DNA of 64,000 bases from Anadara kagoshimensis. Lineage: Eukaryota > Mollusca > Bivalvia > Arcoida > Arcidae. The notes below the pieces were generated by a model. It was not told the DNA's origin. It worked only from the letters and a program-made list of their open reading frames with translations, and did no database searches. Position 1 is the first letter of the stretch. Every line of letters begins with the position of its first letter. Shown one piece after another: positions 1-12,681 of this stretch. The stretch is taken from assembly GCA_021292105.1 (NCBI GenBank), contig CM037861.1, forward strand, positions 26,033,110-26,097,109, given 5' to 3'. The position numbers were made by a program, and so were the translations under genes.

Positions 1-138
1 CCACTAAAAAGAAACCTGCTGTATAATGCCATCAGCGCAATGCACAAGCAAAATTTTTGCACCTTTGCCTATAGCTGGCAACGTCTCAAAATAAGTGAAA
101 TATTATTGACTGGGACGTGAAGCAACATTACTCAACTC
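1..138 (+). repeat. SINE family S1, 3' part (cut by window start)
   Basis: The sequence matches the body and tail of a tRNA-derived SINE with copies elsewhere in the window. Shared strings include GCTGTATAATGCCATCAGC, a block around TATAGCTGGCAACGTCTC, and AGTGAAATATT followed by TTGACTGGGA. It ends ACATTACTCAACTC. Confidence 0.75.
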
Positions 139-264
139 TGGTTTACCCTGTACATCGAGTCTTGTCAAACACTTTTTACTACACATCCATCAAATACTTT
201 CACTCATATTTGGAGAATGACATATTTTGTACAAGAAGCTAATCCTTAAACATTCAACATTTAG

Positions 265-615
265 AAGCTGCAATGTTGTTTTGGACTTTTTACCAATATA
301 TTCAGCCAATGCCTTGTCACTGTACATAGGTATAGTGTGATGAGAGTTGATTAATGGAGTCATTAATATTGAAGTGGTCAGTTCATGGATGATGGAGGAA
401 ACTGGAGTGCCCAAAGAAAAACATTGACCTTAGACAAGCAATGCAATGTTGTATTGGACTTTGAAACTGATAAGTATAGTGTGTTAACAGTTGAGTAATG
501 GAGTTTTTCATACCAGTCAAGATTCTTCCACTTATATTGAAGTGGTCAGTTCATGGATGGTGGAGAAAATTGGAGTGCCTAGAGAAAACCACTGACTGTC
601 AGCAAGTGACTTAAC
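265..615 (+). repeat. Duplicated SINE-tail-like segment
   Basis: Two similar blocks, about 265-425 and 440-600, share GAAGTGGTCAGTTCATGGAT followed by TGGAG..A and GGAGTGCC..GAGAAAA. The second also holds GTTGAGTAATGGAGT and a CCAGTCAAGATTCTT..CACTTATATT string typical of the SINE tails here. A related piece in the opposite orientation lies near 55440-55600. Confidence 0.55.
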
Positions 616-943
616 AATCTTTCTCACACTTGGATCTGCTCAAGTGCAATTCAGACCTAGGCAGTGAGAGGAGTTGTGATGCACAAGCAGGAGCTTAAGA
701 TCACTTGGTTACTGCTGCCTTTATAGTGTGTTCAAGAATAACTTGTTATTTTTATTCCATTAGTTATAAATGATCCAGCTGGTAATATTTCTATCATTGT
801 CATGCATAATGCATACATCTATAGATTTTTTATCTGATAACCTTTATATCTTTGCTAAAATATTAGTTGGACAAGAGCAGTCAGAAGAAGAACAATGCTC
901 CTTTACATATCTTGTTTCATCAAAAGACTTGGATAAGATTGAT

Positions 944-1336
944 GTAGGTTGGTTGGTTGGTTGAATGTTGCTTAATGTCGCATCAGCAATTTTTCAGCTA
1001 TTCGCAACGAGAACTATTTAATTAATCTCTATGGATTAATCTATGAACAATTTTGTGTATGCATGTGAAGTGCGAGTGTGTTGTATGGTCTGCCTTGTAC
1101 TAGCGCGCACTCAGGGCGACTTTACCGTGCTAGCTCACAGAGTCAGTACGCCGCAGACAAGCGTACCACTCCCCCAGTCTATTATACTGATACCAGGTGA
1201 ATCAGTAAAGGCCAACGGCAAGGAAAATTCACTTTCCCACATGTAGTCCGAGCGGGACTCGAACTCACAGCGGTGAGAGACCCTGGATTTGATGACTAAC
1301 GTCTTATCCATTAGGCCACCGCGCCCTCTATGGTTG
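944..1336 (-). repeat. SINE family S2 with tRNA-like head
   Basis: On the minus strand the element begins with a tRNA-like region (about 1330-1246) containing an A-box-like TGGCCTAATGG and a B box GAGTTCGAGTCCC. A body follows that is shared with 51316-51705: TGCTAGCTCAC, CTGCCTTGTACTAGC and TTAATCTCTA.GGATTAAT, in plus-strand reading. It is not a functional tRNA gene because the stems are poor and the rest of the SINE is attached. Confidence 0.7.
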
Positions 1337-1884
1337 ATGTAAACCCTGCTGTACTTTCTAGATACTGGATAAAAATGAAACACTTCAACTATTTTACAAT
1401 CAAATAATTTATTTAGCAAATATGGGAGTATTTCAATAACAATCACCACTTGGCACTTAATGGTTCAATAGTGTATTACAATATTGATGATAACAAAGCC
1501 ACCACTTTACATAAAACAGTAAAACATGAATATAACGAACAGAAACACGCTTACACCAAATAACGAACAGGCTTACACCCAATAACGAATACACTTACAC
1601 TGAATACATGGACAATTGAACGATCTATTTTATCAATTAATAGTTCCCTTGACCTTTACTAGATTAAATCTGTAGTAAACTTGGTTTCATTCAGGGGTGG
1701 GTATTGCTTTTGTATTAATCTACAATCTGATATAGAATAGATTTGAGTTCGAATTTAAAGCTAAAAATGTAAATAACCTGCTACTAAATTATGAATGTAC
1801 CCAGTTTAGAAATGGCTAAAGTTCAAAGTCATTTTGGCAATTGAGTTGTATGTAATAACAATTATAGTGACACCTTGTTATAGC

Positions 1885-2135
1885 AAACAAGTTAGTGTTG
1901 TGTGATTCAATAAGACAAGACAAGTAAGTGTTGGGTGATTCCATAAGACAATACAAGTTAGTGTTGTGTAATTCCACAAGACAAGACAAATTAGTGTTGT
2001 GTGATTCCATAACACAAACTAAACACATAATACTGTCATTAATATTGACGTCAACTAAAATATATTTAAACTGAACACTACAAGACAAGACCAATTACTT
2101 TTGTGTGATTCTATAAGACAAGTTACTGTTGTGTG
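1885..2135. repeat. Imperfect 32-33 bp tandem repeat
   Basis: Units of the form ACAAGTTAGTGTTGTGTGAT followed by TCCATAAGAC recur about seven times. About 90 bp of unrelated sequence (about 2015-2085) interrupts the array. Confidence 0.7.
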
Positions 2136-3387
2136 ATTTATAGATAGTCCAAAATTGTGATACAAATTTAATATCAATAATGATTTTTGTACCATCAACC
2201 TACAACATTACATAACAGAATATGTTGACACAAGATAAACATTTGAACATCAATATGGCTGATGAAACTGAAAATGTGGTTATTTTCATGAGTGTAAATT
2301 TTTAATTTTTTGAAATTGTAATGTTTGCATTTCACGAGGGGGTTATTTTCGCGAATTTGTCCACTCTTGCAGTATGAAGCATATGAAAATAATAAAAATT
2401 TCCATCATGCGAATATAATCACATTTACAGTATTATCTAATGTCACATCCACTTCATATAAACTAAATACTCTGGCAAAAGTATTTGAATTTGAAATCAG
2501 CCTGACAAGCCTACACCTAAAGCCTAGAACAAGAACTGCCAGATGAAAAAGGTAGCTTTCCTGTACAAATATAATGCAGAAATCTATTCAAGGACAGATG
2601 GACAGACAGATTGAAGAAAAATCTATAGTCCCCTTCCCTTTTTTTACAGAGAGTGGACTAAAAAAGGTGCAACCTTTGGTATAATGCCACATTGATAAGT
2701 AAGATAGCCACTGGACACATTAATGACTGAAGGCCCAAATTAGGAAAAAAAATAAAGTCCAGGTGGAGTGGTACACATATAATGATGAGAAAACCATTAT
2801 TACTCTTCATAAATTAGCACAGAATAACTGAAGACACCACAAAATACAATCAGAGGGTGGAAAATGTCACAAGATAGCTTGTCTGTATGTATACATCATT
2901 TTATAGAGCTTGAACTAAAACTTAACATTGGACACTCGTGACTGATGCAGACCTCATGGTATGACAATAGATCATTTTGCACTTTGTCCGGACAAGCTAA
3001 AATTTTGGGTTTTTCTTAATTTAAAGTTAACCATGAAAAAAAATGTATTTCTGTTAACTTTTGTAATTACAAAATATATTCCTTTAAAGTTTTTAAATTT
3101 ATAAGCACTGTTTATTTTGACAGTGAAAATTTTGGCAGCTGTTATAATTTGCAAATGAAAGTACATGTAAGTGCCAGATGAGAAGCAATGTATGATTTAA
3201 AGAAAAAAACAATTTTACAAATTGTAAAACATCCCAAATTCGAAAAATATACTGTTTATATATATAAGCATGTAAAATTCATAATATACCAAAACAATTG
3301 TTCCCAACATTAAAAGCTTTCAAAAAATGTTGAATACATTAAGGTCTGTATATGCATTAAAACCCCATTAAGCTGAATTTAAGCAAT
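2136..3387. other. Gene-free AT-rich stretch
   Basis: No conserved coding sequence, RNA gene or element boundary was recognised here. Open frames are short and of low complexity. Confidence 0.5.
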
Positions 3388-3510
3388 GATGACATCACAT
3401 GATGCTGTCGTTAACATGGATGACATCATATGATACTGTTGTTAACATGGATGACATCATGATACTGTCGTTAACATGGATGACATCATATGATACTGTC
3501 GTTAACACAA
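3388..3510. repeat. 31-bp tandem repeat
   Basis: About four copies of a unit GTTAACATGGATGACATCAT followed by ATGATACTGTC, with small indels. Decayed copies continue to about 3590. Confidence 0.75.
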
Positions 3511-4020
3511 ATGTCAAAGATAACAATTTTAAGCAATGAAGACACCAGACAATGCTGTTGGTAACATAGATGAAATAATATGATACTATTACTGTTAGTA
3601 AAACAGTTGTCAAAGGTAGGATTACGATTTCTGTCTTAATGCATACAGAAAGAAACCATTTGATACTGAACACAATGATGATTGTCATAAATCAAAACAT
3701 AAACAAGCAAGTGAACTTACAGTAACACAAATGAATAGCAATCTCTGCTGGTGGTGGATCCTGGAAGGTTTTCCCTTTCCCAATATTATTTTAGCAAGAG
3801 GCCTAAGAGGGCCTGTATAGCACAATTAATATGATTTAATTTGCCACAGTTTTTCTAGAAGAGAAATCAAGGACATTCCTCAACAGTTTTGTTACAGGAT
3901 TTATGTCTTCTCAATAAAGATGTCAACTTCTTTTCAGTTTAAACTGAATTGATTTGAAAACTTTATGGAATTTTTTCAAAGACACAGTTAAGTTATGACA
4001 TGTATGGTTTTATTTTATAA

Positions 4021-4463
4021 GGCCATTTCTATAAAATTCTATGTTTGACATCATTGTGCGCGTCCCTTTTATTAATTTTTTGAAAAAACAAATTTCACCA
4101 AATGCAAAAATCTGTATTCGATCGTAAAATCTGGTCATTTTTCATGTCTGTTTCATTTTACGACTTTGAGATATCGGGTACACTCCGGTTTGTTTGGAAG
4201 TCTGAAGTAGGTATTGACATGAAAAGATCAAATGATGTACTTCATAAAATTCAGAAGGAAATCCCAATTTATCACACTTGTGCAATGATTTCAAATTAAC
4301 ATTTAAAACACAATGTTTTTTATTCATTTAATGAAAAGGTAATGTGCATATAAACAGAAAATATGATTTTGTTTTTTCATTAAAATTTGTTTGTTTGCCT
4401 CATACCCTCCTACCTTTAAAAAAAATTAAGTGACGTCAAACATAGAATTTTATTGGAATGGCC
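4021..4463. mobile_element. PIF/Harbinger-like MITE with TAA target duplication
   Basis: Terminal inverted repeats of about 35 bp begin GGCCATTTCTATAAAATTCT on the left; the reverse complement of the right end begins GGCCATTCCAATAAAATTCT. Both continue ATGTTTGAC.TCA. The trinucleotide TAA flanks both ends (4018-4020 and 4464-4466). GGCC termini and a 3-bp TWA duplication fit PIF/Harbinger. The 443-bp interior has no transposase, so it is non-autonomous. Confidence 0.75.
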
Positions 4464-4466
4464 TAA

Positions 4467-5148
4467 CATAAAATTTGTTCATTATGTACACACGTACATG
4501 TAACATATTCTAATAACAAAAGTGTTTCTTATTAACAACATTGCTTAATCACAGTTGATTCCTACGTTAATAAAACCGCAAATAAACATGGAAGTATGTG
4601 TATCGTCTTGCATAATCCTAAAAGCAATAAAAAAAACAACTAAAAAAGAATCTAACCAAAAAAGTAATCAAATGACCATTATAATAATTAAAATGTATAA
4701 GAAATTGAAAAATAATTTAATATATGAATTATATAAAACTTGTAACATATTTACAGATAAATTAAAAAGAAATAATTTAAATAACAAAATCAATCACAAC
4801 AATCTCTTAATATATATAACTTATGATAATTACCGGTACATGTATATACAAAATAAATTAACAAATTTAAAAATCAACATCTACAAATGCACACATCTTA
4901 ACAGTGGGATTCCATAGTGTAACATGTGATGTCACTATTAAAGCTTAAATGAAACTTATGTGTTCATAAGCTCAAATGTCCATTTAAACAGAAAATGTTT
5001 AATTATTAACTTGTTTTAGTTTTTAGATATCTAATAAAATTGTAATGGAACTCTGTTGAATATCACATGGTATCAGTCACAATAACAGTGCCTATGTGAA
5101 TACCCTCCCACAAGGATGTTGGTTCTCTTTTTGAGTGTTTATATTCAA
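4467..5148. other. Gene-free AT-rich stretch
   Basis: Extremely A/T-rich sequence. An open frame around 4555-4917 is Asn/Lys/Ile-rich, as expected by chance at this composition. No element ends were recognised. Confidence 0.5.
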
Positions 5149-5150
5149 TA

Positions 5151-5356
5151 CTGTAAACTGCTTTATATTAGCGCAAACATACTTTAGCGATTTTCCTCAA
5201 TATTAGTTATTGGTACATCTTTATTTTAGCGCACCAACTATTTGTTTGTACTCGTAGTCCCTTATAGGTAATTTTAGCGCATTTTTATTTTAACAGAAAG
5301 ATATAACTGCCAAAAGTGCTAAAATAAAACTGACGCTAAAATTTCACAGTTTACAG
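5151..5356. mobile_element. TA-flanked MITE with CTGTAAAC termini
   Basis: The left end reads CTGTAAACTGCTTTATATTA and the right end reads GTTTACAG, both flanked by TA (5149-5150 and 5357-5358). Internal TTAGCGCA motifs recur in both orientations. Two other short elements (46338-46460, 49830-50051) share the CTGTAAA terminus. Tc1/mariner-type TA insertion is inferred. Confidence 0.65.
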
Positions 5357-5463
5357 TACTCAATATTCAATATTCAACAGAGATATAGGATTTTCACAAA
5401 TGTTAACAGAGTATCAAGTGGTACACAGCTGAATCCCATTGCTAACATGTGCCTTAACAATAT

Positions 5464-5491
5464 AAGCCTATATATATATATATATATATAC
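5464..5491. repeat. (TA)n microsatellite
   Basis: Short run of alternating T and A. Confidence 0.7.
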
Positions 5492-5963
5492 TCTTTGGAA
5501 GCATACAAACTGTTATCTATGAGTTTTCCTGATTCTTCATTGACACCACATTCACATCTCAATATAAGTGAAATATTCTTGACTGGAATGTTTAACTTCT
5601 TTTCTCAACTCACTTAACTCGACACCAAATAAAAACCGTTGTTAGAGTTTCATGTGCTTCATTGGATTAAGTAATAATTATTAAATCAAAATTGTGACTG
5701 CCATTACAGTATACATGTATATTTGAGGATAATCAGTTGGGCTGTTCAAAATAGCCAAACTAACATTTTAAAGCTGAAAACCAATTCTTACATGTAAATA
5801 CAAAATGTACTGGAACATGGGTATCATTTCCTACTGTGAGAAAAACTGTATTTGGTAAAACTTAATTTGGTAAATTTAGACAGAAAATCTGATCTATTTG
5901 AATAAAGTTTCACTGTTTGGTGAAGAAACGAAACTTGCTACTGTGAAAATTTTACATGTTAAC

Positions 5964-7330
5964 AAGAGGCCCATGGGCCTTAACACTCACCTGTGACCAG
6001 GTATCAAAATGATAATTAGACCAATATTCTAATATACATCCCTATACAAAAAGTTTATAGTTTTTGAGATAAATAATCATTTCAGTACTTGTTTGTATCT
6101 GTGATCTTGACATTTGAACCCATGCCCTTCATTCATATATCAAAATGACCATTGTGCCAGTACCAACAATATTCTAATATACATGCCTATATAAAAAGTT
6201 AATAGTTTTCAAGATAATTAACCATTTAGGTATTCATTCGCATCTGTGAAGTTGACCGTTGAACCCATGACCTTCATTCATATATCAAAATGATCATTAG
6301 GATAATACCTAAACATTCTAATATACATGCCTATACAAAAAGTTTATATCATTTCAGAATTTGTTTACATCTGTGACCTTGACCTTTGAACCCATAGCCT
6401 TCATTCATATATCAAAATGGTTGTTAGGCTAATACCTACAATATTCTAATATATAGAGGATCTTGGACGAGTGGGGGTTTAATATGAAATTTATTAAACA
6501 AGTTTAATAATTAAATATGCCACGAGCCTTTCTATCTAGGTCAGACAAATCACCTCCAAATTAACTGCGCAAGTAACAATATAGTTCTATTTAGTTATAG
6601 TAAAAGTAAATTAATCACCTAGAAAAAAAAGACATAATCAGTATGTAAGTTTTTAAATCATAATATTTTTCCGAATGCATCAAAATTATTTTTCAAAGAA
6701 TCGGAAAGTCTTCAAAAGTCTAAAAATAAACAACAGACTGACACAGTTTTCATATGACGTCATTAGGCACGACCACTACGTAAATCAGAAGCGTGATAAC
6801 TGATTACGTCACAATCAAGTGATATGACATGGGTACCTATGTAATACGAAAAATATTACACCGTTTTATTCCATCAATAAACAGGAGGGTTATGTGATAT
6901 ACATGCATATACAAAAAGTTTATAGTTTTCAAGATAATTAACCATTCAGGTATTCATTCGCATCTGTAACCTTGACCTTTGAACCCATGACCTTCATTCA
7001 TATATCAAAATGATCGTTAGGATAATACCTAAAATATTCTAATATACATACCTATACAAAAAGTCTATAGTTTTTGAGATAAATAATCATTTCAGTACTT
7101 GTTTACAACTGTGACCTTGACCTTTGAACTCATGACCTTTATTCATATATCAAAATGACCATTGGGCCATTACCTACAATATTCTAATATACATGCCTAT
7201 ACAAAAAGTTCATAGTTTTGCAGATAATTAACTATTTTGGTAAACTTGTACATCTGTGACCTTGACCTTTGAACCCACAACCTTAATCGATATATCAAAA
7301 TGATCATCATGTCAATACCTACAATTAACC
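5964..7330 (+). mobile_element. Helitron-like element, 5' end plus satellite core (copy 1, incomplete)
   Basis: It begins AAGAGGCCCATGGGCCTTAA followed by CACTCACCTG, an end motif that resembles the inverse of the right-end motif CAGGTGAGCTAA seen at 10018 and 10087. It continues into tandem units of about 142-145 bp marked by TGACCTTGACCTTTGAACCC, ATATATCAAAATGA and TATACAAAAAGTTTATAG. An unrelated 440-bp sequence interrupts it at about 6453-6894. No right end of its own was found. Confidence 0.55.
6453..6894. mobile_element. Insertion interrupting the satellite array
   Basis: The repeat unit breaks after ATTCTAATATA and resumes as ATACATGC, with about 440 bp of unrelated sequence between. 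A short ATATA is present at both junctions and may be a target duplication. No clear inverted termini were found, and the class is unknown. Confidence 0.55.
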
Positions 7331-7852
7331 AAAAATCCTACATCATTATCACCAGAAATGTTAAAAAAATAGCATTTTTTATCAAAGGTCAAAAACTGGG
7401 ACATGACCTTGACCTTTGACATCAATCGGAAGAAAATCTCAAGACAAGATCAACAGTGAAAACTCCATACAATTATCTTCAGCCATTATGAAGTTATAAC
7501 AATAAATGTCTCATTTTAATCAAAGTACTGTAAGTACTAAAATTCGCGAAAGATTAGAAAGACAGGGAGTTCAGTGTCTCCATCAATGTAGTGTCAGGTA
7601 TATGAAGTTGTCAGGTAACTGAAAGGAGGTTGTTATGTTCACCTTGCATTGCTCCCAACACAACATAGCGGGTTCATGTAGTGTGCAATGTGCAGACTAT
7701 GAGCATGGGGCTGTTTTAATATTCACACATTGGACCAATATTAAGGATTCATGTAGGAAATAGTTCAATCCGAATAAATGCATGTATGGAACCATCAAGG
7801 ATGGTCAAAGTTACTTCCATCGTCATGGAGACCCTAATATTAAACAAGAGGT

Positions 7853-10087
7853 CCATGAGCCTTAATGCTCACATGCAGCTGAGTACATATCTCATGCAGA
7901 GGTTCAATGGTCATTGACATTAATTAAAGAGAATGTCCAAATAAATTTTCAGCAGTAAGGGCCAATTATATGTAAGGATTTTTTGCAAATGTATTATAAC
8001 ATAACTAGTCATAAGAGTGCTTCATATAATATATCTGAAATCTAGCTACAATATATTGTTTATAAACAACTAAAAAGGTAAAGAAAAATTTGAACCCATG
8101 ACCTTAATCTAAATATCGCAATGAATATTAGGTCAATACCTACAATTTAGAAGCCTATACAAAAAGTTTATAGTTTTTGAGATAATTAACCATGTCAGTA
8201 TTTGTTTGCATCAGTGACCTTGACTTTTAAACTCATGTCCTTCATTCATATATCAAAATGATCGTTAGGCCAATACCTACAATATTTTAACATATATGCC
8301 TATACAAAAAGTTTATAGTTTTTAAGACAATTAATCATTTCAGTATTCATTTGCATCTATAACCTTGACCATTAGACCTATGACCTACATTCATATATCA
8401 AAATGAACATTGTGTAAATGCCTATAACATTCTGATATACATGCCTATAGAGAAAGTTTATCATTTTTGAGATAATTCACCATTTCAGTATTTGTTTGCA
8501 TCTATGACCTTGACCTTTGAACCTATGACCTTAATCTAAATATCGCAATGAATATTAGGTCAATACCTACAATTTAGAAGCCTATACAAAAAGTTTATAG
8601 TTTTTGAGATAATTAACCATGTCAGTATTTGTTTGCATCAGTGACCTTGACTTTTAAACTCATGTCCTTCATTCATATATCAAAATGATCGTTAGGCCAA
8701 TACCTACAATATTTTAACATATATGCCTATACAAAAAGTTTATAGTTTTTAAGACAATTAATCATTTCAGTATTCATTTGCATCTATAACCTTGACCATT
8801 AGACCTATGACCTACATTCATATATCAAAATGAACATTGTGTAAATGCCTATAACATTCTGATATACATGCCTATAGAGAAAGTTTATCATTTTTGAGAT
8901 AATTCACCATTTCAGTATTTGTTTGCATCTATGACCTTGACCTTTGAACCCATGACCTTAATCTAAATATCGCAATGAATATTAGGTCAATACCTACAAT
9001 TTAGAAGCCTATACAAAAAGTTTATAGTTTTTGAGATAATTAACCATGTCAGTATTTGTTTGCATCAGTGACCTTGACTTTTAAACTCATGTCCTTCATT
9101 CATATATCAAAATGATCGTTAGGCCAATACCTACAATATTTTAACATATATGCCTATACAAAAAGTTTATAGTTTTTAAGACAATTAATCATTTCAGTAT
9201 TCATTTGCATCTATAACCTTGACCATTAGACCTATGACCTACATTCATATATCAAAATGAACATTGTGTAAATGCCTATAACATTCTGATATACATGCCT
9301 ATAGAGAAAGTTTATCATTTTTGAGATAATTCACCATTTCAGTATTTGTTTGCATCTATGACCTTGACCTTTGAACCTATGACCTTCGTTCATATATGGA
9401 AATGACCGTAAGGCAAATGCCTACAATATTCTAATATACATGCCTACACAAAGAGTTCAAAGTTTTTGAGATAATTAACCATTTCAGTATTCATTTACAT
9501 CTATGACCTTGACCTTTGAACTTATGACCTCTATTCATATATCAAAATGACCGTTGTGCAAATGCCTACAGTATTCCAATACACATGATGATGATGCCCA
9601 TACAAAAAGCTTATAGTTTTCAAATATATTGACAAATACATTAATTTTGCAATTTCCCCCTCAAGTACCTTGCCATTATCTCATTTTGGCCCCTAAAGCT
9701 ACAATATGTGCAAATCTAAAACTAGGTGCCCATAGTGTTTTACATGAAATATCTAAGTTATATCTCTTGTAGGTTCAGAGTAGATGATTTTTAAAGATTT
9801 TCACAAATTTCCCCTTTATGGGGGCCCCAAGGGGACATAATCCTTGCATTTGTGCAAATCTGAAAACCCCTTACTTGACCATTACTGTCAAATATCATCC
9901 AATTTGGCTCTGTAGTTTTGGAGGAATTGATAAAAAATGTGAAAAGTTTATACATGACGCACATCGGACGAAGATAGATGGCAATTGCACATCTGAGCCT
10001 TAGGCTCAGGTGAGCTAAAAAGTTTATACAAGACGGATGAAGATAGATGACAATTGTTCATCTGAGCCTTTGGCTCAGGTGAGCTAA
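7853..10087 (+). mobile_element. Helitron-like non-autonomous element with satellite core (copy 2)
   Basis: The left end AACAAGAGGTCCATGAGCCT at 7853 matches the start of copy 1. The core is a tandem array (about 8085-9640). The right end is the hairpin CTGAGCC-TTT-GGCTCAG (10062-10078) followed by GTGAG and CTAA (10084-10087), then T. A slightly earlier copy of the same end stops at 10018, so the last 70 bp are duplicated. Hairpin plus CTRR is the Helitron 3' signature. Short bivalve elements with tandem cores (pearl-like) are the closest kind I know. No Rep/helicase is present. Confidence 0.55.
8101..9381 (+). repeat. Higher-order satellite: three 427-bp units
   Basis: ACCTTAATCTAAATATCGCA starts at 8101, 8528 and 8955, exactly 427 bp apart, and the copies are almost identical over the whole unit. 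Each unit holds three diverged monomers of about 142 bp. The array therefore grew recently by triplication of a trimer. Confidence 0.9.
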
Positions 10088-12404
10088 TAAGCTTCTGATA
10101 TCTTTCATGTCATAATTGAGGATATTTTTTAAATAAATTAATAACTTGAAAAAATTAACTATTATTTTATTATTATTTATATCACCAGAGTTGTGTTTTA
10201 AGAATTCGATAATTTTTGGAAGACTTTTTATTCCCGAGACCAGCATAATTTTAGTAAATCTTGTAAACAACAATTTTTTCAATTGAGTGGCCGTTAGGAT
10301 CCCCGCTGACTGGGTTTGACAGGTGACCCCTCTACAAAGGTTCTGTACATGATAAAAATGTAGTTGACAGATGACCACTCTACAAAGTGATCGCTATCCC
10401 AGATTTCACTCTAATCAATTTATAATTTTTTAAGGATGACTTCACGGAATGCTTTGAAAAACGGGAAAAGCAGTATGATAGCACAAAATTCCAAAATTTT
10501 TGTCTTAATATGGGGAGACTCCTCACATCAGCAGGGATTGAGCTTAACTTTTCGATGAGCCATACAATGAACTGTCAAGAGTGATGGTTGATCTGAATAT
10601 ATCAGGCATATACATTTGGATTATTCTATCCCTTGCTTTACTTTTCGATATTCAACATCTGCAATTACATTGACGAATGGTTTTGCAGAAAATGTTGATC
10701 TATAGGTACTGCCAATGTCAATGACTGTATAATTTTGGCAGATTTTGATTTATTAGCAGGAACTTGTTTTGCATTACTAAAGGCTTGGGCCTGTTTGTGA
10801 GATTCAAAAATGTCATGTTTATTTACACTGTCAAGTTTATAACTAGTGCAACCCTCGGTAAATACAGATTTTTTTCCTGTCGAACTCTACACAATCGGCA
10901 CACTTCATTCCGTCCTGCGTATCATACAACCAAGGCCTGCCATCTTCCCATGGCTTTTTTATATGCTCCGATGCGTTTGGACTTATCATACTCTTGATAG
11001 TACTTTCATTTTTCCGCAGGTCCTTGTTTAGCCTTTGGAGTCGATGCTCCTAAAAATTTCCACATGGTATTAGACCTCAGTCGTGAAAAGGCCAGATTTG
11101 GGACGGTCAAAAGTAGTGCATAAAACAAACCCAGATGCATTTCCTTAGACCGTGCTCATTTAAATTTGTTAATAGGTAGTACTTTGCAATATTGCCAAGG
11201 TGAGAGGTTCTTAGGTTTGCAAAAATTTAAACCTGAATTGATTGACTATAGCACTATATTTCCGGCGTAAGGACTTCCACCGCACCATACACTTCCTATG
11301 GCAAGACCACATTTTGGGTGTAAACATTGCCATGTGCTTTTAGCATAATTAGCACATTTCTCAAATTTCTGAAAAAATGAATCAGACAAGACCCTGGATT
11401 TCCTTCACAAAGAAAAAGTGGAATATTTAAGGATTCAGGAAAAATGTGTGCCATTGTATGTAGTTCGAGGTTTGTTTACCATCTGATTCTATGAATATGG
11501 CCTATTTGGGGGTAATATTTTGCAATTTTTTGTGTGGTTGCCATGGAAACAAAATGTTTTCCCAAATTGTGAAAATTTGCATTTGGGTCATAAATGCAGT
11601 AAAGAAATATTGTTTTAATTCTCCTGAATTGAAAAAGTATCAACATTCATGTTGTTTCAGCAAAATTTTTGAAATATGGGTGCATTAAACTAAATGTGTT
11701 AAGGCCAAAATTGGCAAATTTTGAGTGTCAAGTTACAACTGAGGTCTGTAACCCATGGCAGAAAGCCGGAAGTATCATTTTATACATAAATATCAGAAAA
11801 GGAAACGAAATGGCACCGTATTTGAATTCCGGTCGGAACACCGGTCCATTTACACTTGTTAACTATATGATACCCATTTTTCTATTTTACTATTATTGTC
11901 GCCAGTCAGAAATATAAACAGGAAATCGGTAAACGGATCGGAATGTCAAATACACCGAACTGAAAATTCTAATCGCCACCTGGCAGCCCTGGGCGACCTG
12001 TGTATGATACATTTATCGCCCAGAGCGAAAAAACTGGGCGCCCGTTAATCTCAATCCCTGATCGGGAGGGTTGGCAGGTATGATAAAGCGGAGAATATAG
12101 TTGGGGCGGAAAATATTAATATTGGGGCGAAACGTCCATAACCTGCATTCAAAATTTGAGTTATCTACCTTTATTTCAACTTTGAACCTACATACGAGAG
12201 AGAGTTGATTATCTGTAACGGAAGAATATTCGGGTTGAGAAATCTGCATGTAACAGCTAAATTCGAGAATGATCAAGATCATTCGCGAATAAAAATTACA
12301 TAATATTATGTAAAAAACGCGTAACCTATTTTTCGTCCAATTTTCATGAAAAACACAATTTTAATGTATCTAGGTATCCTGAATCCAAAAATCTAATCAA
12401 AATT
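10088..12404. other. Gene-free stretch without recognised elements
   Basis: No protein similarity, RNA gene or paired element ends were recognised. Open frames are short. Parts could be old transposon sequence. Confidence 0.45.
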
Positions 12405-12681
12405 TGCCTGCACCTTTTGGTTTCAGAGAAGAAGATTTTTTTGTCTTTTGGCTATTTATAGTAATGGCAGCCATAATGTTGGGCGTGGTCAAACCCCGAA
12501 CACAATTTTGAAAGCCTGTTACCCAGGCATAATAACCACCAAGTTTCATCAAATTTGGCTCAGTAGTTTTGGGGAAGAAGATAAAAATGTAAAGTTTACG
12601 CACGACGCACGACACACGACGGACGACGAACGATGATTGATAGCAATAGCTCATCTGAGCCTTTCGGCTCAGGTGAGCTAA
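12405..12681 (+). mobile_element. Helitron-like element 3' segment
   Basis: The segment contains CATCAAATTTGGCTCAGTAGTT and a CGACG-rich run, then the same terminal hairpin family as 10062-10087: CTGAGCC-TTTC-GGCTCAG, followed by GTGAGCTAA ending at 12681. The region 9880-10018 is similar (CATCCAATTTGGCTC..TAGT, then GACG-rich sequence and the hairpin). The 5' boundary is uncertain. Confidence 0.55.

Noticed and set aside
1246-1330. Possible tRNA gene on the minus strand
   Set aside because: The head of SINE S2; stems are imperfect and the downstream body is shared with 51316-51705.
4555-4917. 120-codon Asn/Lys/Ile-rich frame
   Set aside because: Composition is what random AT-rich DNA gives; no domain or splice evidence.
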